Below, piece after piece: positions 52,023-59,837 of a stretch of DNA of 64,000 nucleotides; position 1 is the stretch's first letter; each line of letters starts with the position of its first letter. The notes beneath the pieces are model-generated. The model worked only from the letters and a program-made list of their open reading frames with translations. It made no database searches and had not been told where the DNA came from. The stretch covers positions 1 through 64,000 of the forward strand of contig CAVYYW010000014.1 of NCBI GenBank assembly GCA_963772845.1. Direction: 5' to 3'. A program made the translations under genes and the position numbers. Origin of the DNA: CAVYYW01 sp963772845 (GTDB lineage Bacteria > Bacillota > Bacilli > Bacillales > Sporolactobacillaceae).

Positions 52023-52877
52023 TTAGGCGGAATGTTTCCAAGTCCGGTAAGCTACCGGGCTCATCCCGTTTAATTTTGACTTGATCCGTTCGGTGTTGTA
52101 GTACGCGATATAGTCCACGAGTTCACGCTTAAAATGTTCTAAGCTTTCAAATTGAATTAAGTAGAGTAGCTCGGACTTCAGATGACCAAAGAAGTTTTCG
52201 ATCACGGCATTATCATAACAATTTCCTTTGCGTGACATGCTTTGGGTAATCCCTTGATCCGTTAGCACATCTCGATATTTTTGCATCCGATAATGCCACC
52301 CTTGATCGGAATGAATCATCAGCTGATCCTCGTCTTTAAGACGTGTCAGAGCGTCCGTTAACATCTCTGACACCAGCGAATACGTCGGTCTTGGTCCCAT
52401 ATTATAGGCAATGATTTCGCCATTATAGAGATCGAGCATGGGCGAGAGGTACAATTTTTGGCCAAACAATTTAAATTCCGTAATATCTGTGACCCATTTC
52501 TGATTGGGCTTGTGCGCTGTAAAGTTCCGGTTCATGGTATTAGGCGCTGCTTTGCCCGCATCCTCTTTATACGACCGATATTTTTTGATCCGGACCAGAC
52601 TCGCCAGTCCCATTTTTTTCATGAGTCGTTGGACCTTTTTATGATTGATCCGGTACCCTTTATTACGCAGGGCATAACAGATGCGACGATAGCCATAGCG
52701 ACCTTTGTGCTGGTGATAGATGATATGGATCAGGGCTTCTAATTCAGCGTCGGGGTCAGGCTGATCGTAAGATTTGATCATATAATAATACGTACTTTTC
52801 GGAATGCCAGACAGTTCAAGCAAAGCCTTTACGGGAAAGGCGTTCCTTAGTTCATAGACAGCTCTTACTTTGTCCTT
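52023..52877 (-). CDS. IS3-family transposase OrfB (integrase part)
   Basis: The catalytic half of the transposase, about 284 residues as read in its frame from the slippage site. The rve integrase core has the DDE triad in WVTDITEF, IHSDQGWHY and NAVIENFFGHLKSE, and ends with YNTERIKSKLNGMSPVAYR. A helix-turn-helix-like HTH_21 segment (YGYRRICYALRNKGYRINHKKVQRLM) precedes it. There is no convincing start codon with a ribosome site; the TTG at 52823 is inside a continuous frame that reaches back to the A-rich site at the end of orfA. It is thus made as an OrfAB fusion by -1 frameshifting. Confidence 0.9.
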   Translation of the reverse strand, partial: KDKVRAVYELRNAFPVKALLELSGIPKSTYYYMIKSYDQPDPDAELEALIHIIYHQHKGRYGYRRICYALRNKGYRINHKKVQRLMKKMGLASLVRIKKYRSYKEDAGKAAPNTMNRNFTAHKPNQKWVTDITEFKLFGQKLYLSPMLDLYNGEIIAYNMGPRPTYSLVSEMLTDALTRLKDEDQLMIHSDQGWHYRMQKYRDVLTDQGITQSMSRKGNCYDNAVIENFFGHLKSELLYLIQFESLEHFKRELVDYIAYYNTERIKSKLNGMSPVAYRTWKHSA

Positions 52878-53374
52878 TTTTGTGATTTTTCCTTGTTTTG
52901 AACTAAGGCCTTCAACTTTTTTAAATAAGCATTTTCCATCCGTAGGTGTTCAATTTCAGCTTTCAAGGCTTTGACGGATGGATCCTTTGAAGATGGATTG
53001 CTTTTTTCTTTTGATGTATCTTTTTTCATCACTGGATTCCCCTTTTTTGTTGGGCGAAGGCCGTCCGGACCGTCACGCTCGACGATCTTCAGCCAATTTT
53101 GAAGGGTGGCGTGGGCCGGGATATTAAATATCGCAGCCGTTTTCCGGACAGACAGCCCTTGTTCGTGCATATAGGCTAATATCTCCAGTTTAGTCTCAAC
53201 AGCGTATGATGTACAGGTCTTCTCGAAGGCGGCTGGACCATGATACTGAAAGCGACGGATCCAAGCGCGCAATTGGCTGTGGCAGACACCGATGGAATCT
53301 GCGACTTCCCGTTGGCTTTCCGTTCCTCTTAAATAACGTTCAACAGCTCCCAATTTTTCTTTCGCTAAAAACAT
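52865..53374 (-). CDS. IS3-family transposase OrfA
   Basis: A 169-residue DNA-binding protein with two helix-turn-helix units (SQREVADSIGVCHSQLRAWI and LSVRKTAAIFNIPAHATLQNW) and a C-terminal leucine-zipper-like coiled coil (VKALKAEIEHLRMENAYLKK). The ATG at 53374 follows AGGAGGTGC. Near the end, six A followed by GG at 52876-52881 (minus strand) allow a -1 shift that links it to OrfB without a stop. OrfA alone usually acts as a regulator of transposition. Confidence 0.9.
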   Translation of the reverse strand: MFLAKEKLGAVERYLRGTESQREVADSIGVCHSQLRAWIRRFQYHGPAAFEKTCTSYAVETKLEILAYMHEQGLSVRKTAAIFNIPAHATLQNWLKIVERDGPDGLRPTKKGNPVMKKDTSKEKSNPSSKDPSVKALKAEIEHLRMENAYLKKLKALVQNKEKSQKRTK

Positions 53375-53425
53375 AAACACTGCACCTCCTGAGTGAATGG
53401 TGTCCAACTTTAGGGGTGCAGTTCA

Positions 53426-53935
53426 AAATGCCCATGCTTATTGAAAGCTAGAAATACTCGAGACTCCTCTAAAATGCGCATGCTCATAGATGAAAGCAAG
53501 AAATACCCGCGACTCCTGCGGAATCAGCACGCGTCCGAAGATCCACTTTGGCAAACAAATGGGACCACGCCAAAGTTAGCTGAGGCCGTGCCCGCGGAAA
53601 GCGAGGGTATTTCCGCTTTAAATGTATGGCAGCGCATTTTCTTCGTGCGAAGCGGACTCGAAGATGCTGTTTCAAGTTTTGCGGAAACAGCACGCGTCCA
53701 AAGATCCACTTTGGCGCAAATTGAGACCACGCCAAAGTTAGCTGAGGCCGTGCCCGCGGAAAGCGAGGGTATTTCCGCTTTCAATGTATGGCTACCTCAT
53801 TTTCTTCGTGCGATGTGGATGCAAGGAGTTGTTTTAAGCCCCGTGGAAAGCGAGCAGCCTAGAGCGGAAATCAACAAACAAGACGACACCGGGAAACTTT
53901 TTCAGTTGCCATCAGAAGCACTCTTAAGGGTTCAT
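53426..53935 (-). repeat. Dispersed repeat cluster, right of the IS element
   Basis: Two reverse copies at 53510-53620 and 53690-53790, each with the arms CCAAAGT / ACTTTGG (minus strand), TTCGGACGCGTGCT and CTCGCTTTCCGCGGGC, plus CTAGAGCGGAAATCAAC near 53860 and the end AACTTTTTCAGTTGCC at 53896. The first bases (AAATGCCCATGC, TTATTGAAAGC) continue the repeat interrupted by the IS. No gene is supported. Confidence 0.85.
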
Positions 53936-53947
53936 CTATACATTTAA

Positions 53948-54379
53948 TTATACTGATTGATTAGGCGCAACATCACTGATTGCCTGAAGGATCTCCATAA
54001 AATCAGCTTTATCGCCAAATTGGTGACGGATCGTGTGAGTTTCGTCCAAAATAACGGTCGTAGGAACGCCTTCGCACTGGTAAGCTTCGTATGTGTCTAT
54101 TTCGTTATCTCTTAATACAGGGAAAGGAAGATCAAACTCTTCCATGAATTTTAGTCCATCTTCTTCAGCGTGTTCTCTGCCTGTGACGTTTATTGTCAGA
54201 AAGCCCAACTCATTTGATGACATGGATCGGTAAAACTGTGCTTTTTTTGGCAGGTCCCTCTGACAGTCCGGACACCATGAGACCCAGAAAGTAAGGATAA
54301 CCGGTTTATTATTAAAATCACTTAATGAGACTTTCTCACCAGTCTGTGCATTTTTTAAAGTAAATTCGGGTGCTTTCAT
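53948..54379 (-). CDS. TlpA/ResA-like thioredoxin-fold protein
   Basis: A 143-residue protein of the AhpC-TSA/TlpA type: APEFTLKNAQTGEKVSLSDF, the active site FWVSWCPDCQRDLP near residue 37, and the cis-Pro region GVPTTVILDE near 112. No signal peptide or membrane anchor is present, unlike ResA, so it is likely cytosolic, or its N-terminus is shortened. It acts as a disulfide reductase or peroxidase-like protein of unknown partner. I choose the ATG at 54379, spaced eight bases from AAGGGA, over the ATG at 54388. It is divergent from the methionine operon. Confidence 0.8.
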   Translation of the reverse strand: MKAPEFTLKNAQTGEKVSLSDFNNKPVILTFWVSWCPDCQRDLPKKAQFYRSMSSNELGFLTINVTGREHAEEDGLKFMEEFDLPFPVLRDNEIDTYEAYQCEGVPTTVILDETHTIRHQFGDKADFMEILQAISDVAPNQSV

Positions 54380-54453
54380 TTTAATCATCCCTTCACTTGT
54401 TAATAGTCAGCCAACTTTTATATTAACTTATACACTTTCATCTGAAAAATATT

Positions 54454-54481
54454 TTGACATGGTTATAGGGGGTGTGATACT
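54454..54481 (+). promoter_or_regulatory. Promoter of the metY-metX-hom operon
   Basis: A consensus TTGACA (54454-54459) and GATACT (54476-54481) with a TG extension and a 16-base spacer. It lies just upstream of the first S-box, and no clear second promoter is seen between the two riboswitches. Confidence 0.6.
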
Positions 54482-54521
54482 ATTTTTTTAACATATTAAA
54501 TATTTTAAATTTAATAATTAT

Positions 54522-54685
54522 TTTATCCAGAGAGGTGGAGGGGCTGGCCCTATGATACCCGGCAACCTCCGGATCACCAGTGGTGTTCCGGAAAGGTGCT
54601 AATTCCTGCAGGCTGAACAGCTTGAGAGATAAAGAATCGTCTATGACGTTCAAGTCTTCTGCTGTGTGCAGAAGGCTTTTTATAT
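54522..54685 (+). promoter_or_regulatory. SAM-I (S-box) riboswitch 1 with terminator
   Basis: Conserved elements in order: TTATCCAGAGAGGTGGAGGG, CTGGCCCTATGATACCCGG, CAACC, then GGTGCTAATTCCTGCA and GAGATAAAG that pairs with the 5' end. A terminator follows (AGTCTTCTGC / GCAGAAGGCT then TTTTAT at 54653-54685). Binding of S-adenosylmethionine stops transcription. Downstream come only AAAGGAGG, ATG and seven codons before the second riboswitch. Confidence 0.93.
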
Positions 54686-54764
54686 TTTCAGGCTGAATAA
54701 AACAAAGGAGGCATGTTTTCTCACCGAGTACCATAACAATGTTCAGAGTAAATAATTGAATAAA

Positions 54765-54918
54765 CTCTTATCCAGAGAGGCGGAGGGACTGGCCCTATGA
54801 TGCCCGGCAACCAACGGATCATTATCATGACCGGAAAGGTGCTAATTCCTGCAAAAGCGGCTTGACCGTTTTGACAGATAAGAGAGCGGCGAAGCCCCTC
54901 TTATCAAGTGGGGTTTTT
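54765..54918 (+). promoter_or_regulatory. SAM-I (S-box) riboswitch 2 with terminator
   Basis: CTCTTATCCAGAGAGG opens the aptamer and pairs with GATAAGAG (54877-54884); the core has GGACTGGCCCTATGATGCCC, GGCAACC and GGTGCTAATTCCTGC. The terminator is AGCCCC / GGGG with TTTTTTT at 54892-54918. A second CTCTTATC in the terminator loop can pair with GATAAGAG to make the antiterminator. It ends 35 bases before metY. Confidence 0.95.
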
Positions 54919-54952
54919 TTCTATTTAATTAATTTAAGGGAGATGGATTAAA

Positions 54953-56260
54953 ATGGCAGAAATTAATCACTATCAATTTAACACACAGCTTCTTCACGCA
55001 GGGCAAGAACCGGACCCGGTAACAGGTGCCAGGGCGGTGCCGATTTATCAGACAAGTTCTTATGTCTTTGATAACACTGAACATGCCAAAAAATTATTTG
55101 CTTTAGAAGAGGAAGGCAACATTTACACCCGGATCGGTAACCCAACAACAGATGTCTTAGAGAAACGAATTGCAGCATTGGAAGGAGGGGTTGGAGCACT
55201 TGCAACAGCTTCAGGAATGGCGGCTATTTCATTTTCAATTTTAAACATAGCTGGAGCTGGAGATCATATTGTCGCCGCAGGAAATCTGTATGGCGGGACA
55301 TATAATCTCTTCTCAACAACTCTCCCTAAGTATGGGATAGACGTCACGTTTGTGGACGCATCCAATCCAGAGAACTTCGATAAAGCAATTAAAGATAATA
55401 CGAAAGCGGTTTTTGCAGAAACAATCGGCAATCCTAGTCTTCATGTTCTCGATATAGAAGCTGTTGCGGAGATTGCTCATCGTCACCACGTGCCGCTCAT
55501 AATAGATAATACGTTTGCCACACCTTACGTCAATCGACCGATTGAATGGGGAGCAGATATTGTTGTTCACTCTGCGACGAAATGGATTGGTGGACATGGC
55601 AGCTCCATTGGCGGATTGATTGTAGACGGTGGGAAATTCAATTGGAACAATGGACGCTTCCCTGGATTCACAGAGCCCGATCCAAGCTACCATGGGATAC
55701 GGTATGGAACAGATGTTGCGCCTGCCGGGTTTATCGTAAAAGCGAGGGTGCAGCTGCTGAGGGATATTGGGGCTTCACTCAGCCCGTTCAACGCCTTTTT
55801 ATTGCTGCAAGGCTTAGAAACATTGCATCTCCGAGTAGAAAGACATAACCAGAATGCTAGGACTATTGCTGATTATCTTGAAAAACATCCATCTGTCAGC
55901 TGGGTCACGTATCCAGGCTTAAAGAGTCACCCGTCGTATGAGCGGGCACAGAAATATTTTCAAAATGGAGCCGGATCAATCGTTAATTTCGGTATCAAAG
56001 GCGGTCGGGAGTCCGGGAGTCGTTTTATAGACAGCCTTCAACTTTGGTCACATCTGGCAAACGTTGGGGATGCAAAGTCTCTTGTTATTCATCCTGCTTC
56101 AACAACCCATCAGCAATTAAATGAAGAAGAACTTGTCGCAAGCGGGGTAAGGGATGATCTTGTAAGGCTTTCGGTTGGTATCGAGTCGGCAGAGGATTTG
56201 ATTAATGATTTAGAAAAAGCGCTTATCAAAGCTGAAGAACAGTCTGTCTCAACCTCATAA
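54953..56260 (+). CDS. metY: O-acetylhomoserine sulfhydrylase
   Basis: A 435-residue PLP enzyme of the Cys/Met metabolism family that converts O-acetylhomoserine and sulfide to homocysteine. The phosphate-binding region is GMAAISFSILNIAGAGDHIV near residue 88; the PLP lysine lies in VHSATKWIGGHGSSIGG near 210. The length, with a long C-terminal half, fits MetY rather than MetB/MetC (about 380 residues). The ATG at 54953 follows AAGGGAGATGG. It heads metY-metX-hom and is controlled by two tandem S-boxes. Confidence 0.92.
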   Translation: MAEINHYQFNTQLLHAGQEPDPVTGARAVPIYQTSSYVFDNTEHAKKLFALEEEGNIYTRIGNPTTDVLEKRIAALEGGVGALATASGMAAISFSILNIAGAGDHIVAAGNLYGGTYNLFSTTLPKYGIDVTFVDASNPENFDKAIKDNTKAVFAETIGNPSLHVLDIEAVAEIAHRHHVPLIIDNTFATPYVNRPIEWGADIVVHSATKWIGGHGSSIGGLIVDGGKFNWNNGRFPGFTEPDPSYHGIRYGTDVAPAGFIVKARVQLLRDIGASLSPFNAFLLLQGLETLHLRVERHNQNARTIADYLEKHPSVSWVTYPGLKSHPSYERAQKYFQNGAGSIVNFGIKGGRESGSRFIDSLQLWSHLANVGDAKSLVIHPASTTHQQLNEEELVASGVRDDLVRLSVGIESAEDLINDLEKALIKAEEQSVSTS

Positions 56261-56290
56261 ACTGAAAACACTAATGGAGGACAATAAGCG

Positions 56291-57349
56291 ATGCGTTTTA
56301 TCAAGCTTGAAAATGTTGAATTGGAATCCGGATCAATACTCGAGGAGGTAGAGGTCGCTTATGAAAAGGAAGGGAAGGATGGCGCGGAAATTCTGTTTGT
56401 TTGTCATGCATTGACCGGCAACCAACATGCAGCAGGGAACGCTGAGGCAGGAGGCTGGTGGTCTGGACTGATCGGGCCAGAGCGCCCAATAGATTTAAAT
56501 TCTTATCAGATTATCACAATGAATATTCTTGGCAGCTGTTATGGGACGACTGGTCCCCGTTCACTTAAACCATCAACGGGAAAACCTTATCTTGCCACTT
56601 TCCCGTTTTTTACGGTGAGAGACATTGTGAATGTTCACCATCTTGCATTGATAAAACTTGGTGTTACCCATGTTAAGGGTGTAATCGGAGGGTCCCTTGG
56701 TGGTATGCAGGCTCTGGAATTTGCCATTATGTATCCGGATTTCATGGATACGGTCGTTTGCTTGGCAGCGACCCCTGTCTTTTCTGACTATGCCCTTGCA
56801 TTTAATGAGCTGGGACGTCAAGCCATTCTACAAGATCCGCTGTGGAAAAATGGCCGCTACGATGAAGGCGGTGAACCGAAAGAAGGGTTAAAGCTCGCTC
56901 GAATGGTAGGCATGGTCACGTATCGCACAGAACCTCTCTTTGAAAAAAGATTTAATAGACAGGAAAAAGACGGATGGGGTCACGATCATACGGAAACAGC
57001 TTTTGAAGTAGCCGGATATCTTCAATACCAAGGAGAGAAATTTATAGAGCGCTTCGATGCCAACAGTTATTTGTATCTTTTAAAAGCAATGGATTCCCAT
57101 GACATCGGGAGGGATCGAGACGGATGGGAGAGAGCAATAACAGAAATCAAAGCTCCCATGTTCGGGGTTGGTTTTTCAAATGATCTGCTTTACCCGCCTG
57201 CAAAAATAAAAGAAATGATTGAAGTCCATAAAAACCATCAACCTGGTTCGGTCTATATGCTGCATCAGACGGCCTATGGCCATGATGGATTTCTGATGGA
57301 TTTCGAGGGATGGGGCATAAAACTAAAGGAGTGGTTGAATGACAATTAA
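56291..57349 (+). CDS. metX: Homoserine O-acetyltransferase
   Basis: A 352-residue alpha/beta hydrolase-fold enzyme that acetylates homoserine. The nucleophile Ser is in GVIGGSLGGMQALEFA near residue 135; the catalytic Asp is in SNDLLYPPAKIKEM near 297, and the His in AYGHDGFLMDFEG near 331. NILGSCYGTTGP is a family marker. Length fits MetXA without the C-terminal CBS extension. Start ATG at 56291 follows GGAGGAC. It overlaps the start of hom by 11 bases, so translation is coupled. Confidence 0.92.
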   Translation: MRFIKLENVELESGSILEEVEVAYEKEGKDGAEILFVCHALTGNQHAAGNAEAGGWWSGLIGPERPIDLNSYQIITMNILGSCYGTTGPRSLKPSTGKPYLATFPFFTVRDIVNVHHLALIKLGVTHVKGVIGGSLGGMQALEFAIMYPDFMDTVVCLAATPVFSDYALAFNELGRQAILQDPLWKNGRYDEGGEPKEGLKLARMVGMVTYRTEPLFEKRFNRQEKDGWGHDHTETAFEVAGYLQYQGEKFIERFDANSYLYLLKAMDSHDIGRDRDGWERAITEIKAPMFGVGFSNDLLYPPAKIKEMIEVHKNHQPGSVYMLHQTAYGHDGFLMDFEGWGIKLKEWLNDN

Positions 57350-58349
57350 CATCCTGCTGCTAGGGTTCGGAACGGTTGGAAAAAGTGTCTTCGAGGAAAT
57401 ACAGACCCGTCAGAAAGCGCTTGAGCAAGTACTTGGCGACCGGGCACAGGTTATAGGAATCCTGGTAAAGGACATAAATAAACAGCGTCCTGAACACGGC
57501 GCAGCGGATATCACAAATAATTTCAACACTCTTTTAGGATTGGGGCGCATCGATCTTGTAATTGAGGCGATTGGCGGGATCTCGCCAGCAAAAGAATATA
57601 TTGAGACGTTTCTTCAGAAAGGCATTCCTGTAGTTACGGCAAATAAAGCTTTAATGGCAAGGTATGGGTCCAGTCTTGAGCAACTGGCAGCAAAACAAGG
57701 AACAGCTCTTGAATATGATGCATCTGTAGGTGGTGGTATTCCAGTTATCAGACTTTTAAAAGATACCCTTCAAACTCTTCCAATTGTTAAAACGGAAGCC
57801 ATACTTAACGGCACCTCCAATTATATCTTAACGCAGATGAGTCAGAATAAAGTGACCTATCAGGAGTCTTTGAGTGAGGCGCAGAGGCAGGGTTATGCTG
57901 AAGCAGACCCGCATAATGACGTCAGCGGTCTTGATACGCTGAACAAGCTATTAATACTCAGCCAAGTGATTTATGGCAGGCAGCCGAAAAAAGAAAATAT
58001 ATACTGTGAAGGAATAGAAGCTGTATCGGGCGACGAGATCAGGCTGGCAGAAGAAAACAATAAAAAGATAAAAATGGTTGGGGCCTTGAAAATTCAACGT
58101 TCAGGGGAAATAACGGTGGAGGTCCGCCCCAGGAAAATTGATAACAGTCATGTTTTTTATAATATCGATGGTGTAAACAATGCGTTGAGTTTTTATTCCC
58201 CTGTACTCAATACGTTGACATTTACAGGAGAAGGAGCGGGTGGGAAGCCGACAGCACAGGCGATTATATCAGATGTTATCGCGTGCGCACAGCAAGTTAA
58301 AAGAATTAAAAACCCAGATAAAAAGCGCTTACATTTTTCTTCCAGATGA
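57339..58349 (+). CDS. hom: Homoserine dehydrogenase
   Basis: A 336-residue enzyme reducing aspartate semialdehyde to homoserine. The NAD(P) motif is LLGFGTVGKSVFEEI at residue 7; catalytic and substrate segments are VTANKALMARYG near 105, NGTSNYILTQM near 152 and GYAEADPHNDVSGLDTLNKL near 185 with the catalytic Lys. It lacks the C-terminal ACT domain of the longer B. subtilis Hom, so feedback by threonine is not expected from this copy. With metX and metY it forms a route from aspartate semialdehyde to homocysteine, and its expression follows the S-boxes. Confidence 0.9.
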   Translation: MTINILLLGFGTVGKSVFEEIQTRQKALEQVLGDRAQVIGILVKDINKQRPEHGAADITNNFNTLLGLGRIDLVIEAIGGISPAKEYIETFLQKGIPVVTANKALMARYGSSLEQLAAKQGTALEYDASVGGGIPVIRLLKDTLQTLPIVKTEAILNGTSNYILTQMSQNKVTYQESLSEAQRQGYAEADPHNDVSGLDTLNKLLILSQVIYGRQPKKENIYCEGIEAVSGDEIRLAEENNKKIKMVGALKIQRSGEITVEVRPRKIDNSHVFYNIDGVNNALSFYSPVLNTLTFTGEGAGGKPTAQAIISDVIACAQQVKRIKNPDKKRLHFSSR

Positions 58350-58375
58350 AACATGCTTTAAAAGGGAGTAAAGAC

Positions 58376-58470
58376 GAGGAAGTCTGACAATTATAACCTT
58401 ATGGCAACCCGATGCCTGCTCAGGTTACTGGTTCCTTTCATACCGCTTTAAATCATCTTTGCGGATAAAT
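58376..58470 (+). promoter_or_regulatory. Degenerate S-box-like sequence after hom
   Basis: GAGGAAGTCTGACAATTATA, then ATGGCAACCCGATGCC and AGGTTACTGGTTCC keep the order GAGG ... CTGnC ... TATnA ... GGCAACC ... GGTnCTnnTTCC of a SAM-I aptamer, with CCGC / GCGG as a possible P4 stem and GATAAA at the end. The 5' partner of that last stretch is missing. It may be a decayed third riboswitch. Confidence 0.35.
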
Positions 58471-58605
58471 AATGGCCATGGTAATCTTAATTTCGAATAG
58501 GATACCCTGTATCTTAAAAAATGATATGAAAATCGAAAGGGATGGTTCATTATTCATACTCAACAAAAAATCCATGTTCAGCATACGAGTGAAATGGAGA
58601 AAGCA

Positions 58606-58752
58606 ATGCAGCAATCACACGGGATTAGCTATGCAGAGTATGAGGGAAGTTTGCAAAAAAGGATTGAAGTGGAAATGGCACGTGAAAGAGATCATCATCG
58701 ATGTGCACAGATCAAAGCTGAGCAGGACTTCAAAACGGCGAACCATCAATAA
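58606..58752 (+). CDS. Short ORF (48 aa) of unknown function, possibly a remnant
   Basis: ATG at 58606, six bases after GGAG, encodes a basic and acidic helical peptide (ISYAEYEGSLQKRIEVEMAR, then RDHHRCAQIKAEQDFKTANHQ) and stops just before a strong terminator. The open frame extends upstream to about 58525 in-frame (ending HTQQKIHVQHTSEMEKA), which suggests the end of a longer, lost gene. I do not recognise it. It could be what the degenerate S-box once controlled. Confidence 0.35.
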   Translation: MQQSHGISYAEYEGSLQKRIEVEMARERDHHRCAQIKAEQDFKTANHQ

Positions 58753-58760
58753 TATATGTG

Positions 58761-58790
58761 AAAAAACCGGCTGTGTACAGCCGGTTTTTT
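58761..58790 (+). terminator. Terminator after the metY-metX-hom region
   Basis: AAAAAACCGGCTG / CAGCCGGTTTTTT stem around TGTA. Confidence 0.9.
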
Positions 58791-58910
58791 CTTGGCTTAA
58801 GATTCTCATGTAGAGTGTATGGGGTTCTCTAGAGAGTGCAGAATAATCATGTGCAATCTTTGATTTCTGTAAGGGGCGCGCTGGTTGATATGTTATTGGA
58901 TTTGATATAA

Positions 58911-58936
58911 GATAAGAATGATAATAGATTGAGAAT
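58911..58936 (+). promoter_or_regulatory. Possible Fur-like site before sufC
   Basis: GATAAG, GATAAT and GAGAAT hexamers follow one another here, about 65-90 bases before sufC. They resemble repeated Fur hexamers, but the palindrome is poor. This is only a weak suggestion of iron control. Confidence 0.2.
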
Positions 58937-58998
58937 TGCACTTCTGATTCACATGGAGAAGTGGCAATTGAATCGCAATGAAAATGGAGGGTTCATAT

Positions 58999-59775
58999 AT
59001 GTCTGCACCAAATTTAAAAATTTCAGATCTTCATGTCTCTATTGAAGACAAAGAGATTGTGAAGGGTTTTGATTTAGAAATAAACGGCGGCGAAATTCAT
59101 GCTGTCATGGGACCGAACGGAACCGGTAAATCCACCTTGGCTTCGGCTTTAATGGGCCACCCTAAATATGAAGTGACTGAAGGCGGCGTGACGTTTGACG
59201 GTAAAGATCTTCTTGAAATGGAAGTAGACGAAAGAGCCCGTGCAGGTCTGTTTCTCGCTATGCAGTACCCAAGTGAAGTCAGCGGCGTAACCAATGCCGA
59301 TTTCCTTAGAACAGCTATTAACAGCCGTCGTGAAGAAGGAAAAGAAATTCCTTTAATGAAATTTATTAAACAGCTCGATAAAAAAATGGAGCTTCTAGAT
59401 ATTGATGAGTCATTCTCTACCCGTTATCTTAATGAAGGTTTCTCTGGCGGAGAAAAGAAAAGAAATGAAATTCTACAATTAATGATGATCGAACCAAAGA
59501 TTGCGATTCTGGACGAAATCGATTCCGGACTAGACATTGATGCCTTGAAATTTGTCGCAAAAGGCGTAAACGAAATGCGTTCATCCGAATTCGGTTGTCT
59601 GATCATTACCCACTATCAACGGTTGTTGAACTACATCACACCGGATAAAGTTCATGTCATGATGCAGGGCCGTATCGTTAAATCTGGCGGACCTGAGCTA
59701 GCTGAACGTCTTGAAGCTGAAGGCTATGACTGGATTAAAGAAGAACTAGGAATTGAAGATGAGGTCGAAGCATAA
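58999..59775 (+). CDS. sufC: Fe-S cluster assembly ATPase SufC
   Basis: A 258-residue ABC-type ATPase that partners with SufB and SufD. Walker A is MGPNGTGKSTLASAL near residue 35, signature FSGGEKKRNEILQ near 145, and Walker B IAILDEIDSGLDIDAL near 165. It has no membrane partner; the SufBCD complex is a cytosolic scaffold. The ATG at 58999 follows GGAGGG; an ATG at 58978 overlaps that site. It is the first gene of the suf operon. Confidence 0.96.
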   Translation: MSAPNLKISDLHVSIEDKEIVKGFDLEINGGEIHAVMGPNGTGKSTLASALMGHPKYEVTEGGVTFDGKDLLEMEVDERARAGLFLAMQYPSEVSGVTNADFLRTAINSRREEGKEIPLMKFIKQLDKKMELLDIDESFSTRYLNEGFSGGEKKRNEILQLMMIEPKIAILDEIDSGLDIDALKFVAKGVNEMRSSEFGCLIITHYQRLLNYITPDKVHVMMQGRIVKSGGPELAERLEAEGYDWIKEELGIEDEVEA

Positions 59776-59837
59776 TTCACAGCAAACAAGATGATTAAGC
59801 CATTCTATGACTGAATGAGTGAGGTAGGAGGAATACT

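Larger units (their letters stand above)
51988..53425 (-). mobile_element. Complete IS3-family (IS150-like) insertion sequence
   Basis: About 1438 bp. Terminal inverted repeats are TGAAGTGACCCCCAATTGTTGG (start at 51988, read on plus; only the first 20 are quoted as TGAAGTGACCCCCAATTGTT) and, on minus from 53425, TGAACTGCACCCCTAAAGTT. A 3-bp AAA occurs directly at both junctions and fits a target duplication. It carries orfA and orfB with a programmed frameshift site, and both frames are intact, so it may be active. It is inserted into a copy of the dispersed repeat. Confidence 0.9.

Noticed and set aside
4182..53935. CRISPR array as an explanation of the repeats
   Set aside because: Repeats are long, modular, dispersed and without regular short spacers; no cas genes are present.
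53441..53947. A 168-codon plus-strand frame
   Set aside because: Runs through two repeat copies and consists of repeated repeat-derived peptides.
54480..54734. Minus-strand 84-codon frame
   Set aside because: It is the complement of the first S-box riboswitch.
58472..58813. A 113-codon frame after hom
   Set aside because: It runs across the strong terminator and reads the 48-aa ORF region in another frame; no ribosome site.
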